From an uncultured Candidatus Udaeobacter sp. (GTDB taxonomy: Bacteria; Verrucomicrobiota; Verrucomicrobiia; Chthoniobacterales; UBA10450), in the NCBI GenBank assembly GCA_955652245.1, contig CATPAV010000140.1:1-5522 (forward strand): 5,522 nucleotides of DNA, read 5' to 3'. The notes beneath the pieces were generated by a model. It was not told where the DNA came from and did not search any database. It was given only the letters and a program-made list of their open reading frames with translations. Of this stretch, positions 5,090 through 5,522 are shown piece after piece. Positions within the stretch are counted from its first letter, which is position 1, and the number at the start of each line of letters is the position of its first letter. Made by a program: the position numbers and the translations under genes.

Positions 5090-5522
5090 TCAGTTCGTTA
5101 ATTTCAGAGATTCAATCAAGCGCGGATCGCGGATCGGAAAGAGAGAAGTCCTGGCCACGATTTGCAGATAAACGAAACCGAGGGTCGCGCCGATAGCGAT
5201 GAGCGAAACGAAATCCCAAATGCTCACGTGCACGCCGGTGCCATGTAACGCGGGCAAGACGACGATATACATGTCGAGCATTTGCATGAAGACAATCCAG
5301 CCCGCGACGTAACAGAGCCGATGGGGCTGCTTCTTGATCGAGCGCAATAGCAAGATCGCAAATGGTCCGAAGAAACGCCCGATGACCAACAGCATGCTCA
5401 TGGCCCACCAGGATTCAGTGTTTCGGGTGATAAAAAATTGCGTCTCTTCCGGCATGTTTGCATACCAGATGAGCATGTATTGGCCGAAGCCGATGTAGGC
5501 CCAAAAAACGCAGAAGGCGAAC
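5090..5522 (-). CDS. actF: Alternative complex III membrane subunit ActF, 3' part only (5' end outside window)
   Basis: About 143 C-terminal residues are visible; the frame is open to the window edge, with the first whole codon at 5521. ActF is an NrfD-like membrane subunit of ACIII, which oxidises quinol and passes electrons to cytochrome c or an oxidase. The visible part has the ActF-typical run FGQYMLIWYANMPEET just after a helix, then helices at WWAMSMLLVIGRFFGPFAIL, CYVAGWIVFMQMLDMYIVVL and IWDFVSLIAIGATLGFVYL, and the ending DPRLIESLKLTN. An internal ATG at 5476 lies within the conserved motif and is not the start. The rest of actF, and probably actA-E, should lie beyond 5522. The gene downstream starts after one base, so the ACIII genes and the cbb3-like genes are likely one transcription unit. 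Confidence 0.88.
   Translation of the reverse strand, partial: FAFCVFWAYIGFGQYMLIWYANMPEETQFFITRNTESWWAMSMLLVIGRFFGPFAILLLRSIKKQPHRLCYVAGWIVFMQMLDMYIVVLPALHGTGVHVSIWDFVSLIAIGATLGFVYLQIVARTSLFPIRDPRLIESLKLTN

Overview
The window most likely comes from a Gram-negative soil-type bacterium, possibly Verrucomicrobiota (Chthoniobacterales-like) and less likely Acidobacteriota or Planctomycetota. This rests on two things: a respiratory cluster that joins alternative complex III (ACIII) to a cbb3-like module, and a secreted Asn/Arg- and Trp/Tyr-rich protein with a peptidoglycan-binding tail. I recall both styles from that group but could not test the assignment.

Layout. Positions 1-61 are AT-rich leader with an 11-bp tandem repeat. 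Positions 62-964 (+) encode the secreted peptidoglycan-binding-like protein, followed by an imperfect hairpin and T6 tract at about 980-1016. The rest is one tightly packed minus-strand operon, read from 5522 down to 1053. In transcription order it holds the 3' end of actF (ACIII quinol-oxidising membrane subunit), a single-pass membrane protein of unknown function with a Pro/Ala/Ser tail, a CcoN-family 12-helix subunit, a CcoO-family monohaem cytochrome c with a long Pro/Ala/Ser insert, and a membrane-anchored monohaem cytochrome c in the CcoP position. Junctions are a 1-nt gap, a 48-nt gap and two 4-nt ATGA overlaps, so the genes are probably co-transcribed and partly coupled in translation.

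Main observation. The CcoN-like protein has the family fold and both low-spin haem b histidines (His84, His365). At the positions of the O2-reducing centre it has lost every key residue: the three CuB histidines read Asn225, Gln275 and Arg276, the cross-linked tyrosine reads Ser269, and the high-spin haem b3 histidine reads Tyr363. Spacing around these sites matches canonical CcoN and the reading frame is intact. The CcoO partner keeps its haem c motif and Met ligand, and the next gene keeps CxxCH plus a candidate Met ligand. The operon therefore seems to encode a cbb3-derived b/c-type cytochrome assembly that cannot reduce O2 in the normal way. It sits directly behind ACIII, where it might act as an electron-transfer or supercomplex module. 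Its function is inferred, and whether the variant is already described could not be checked.
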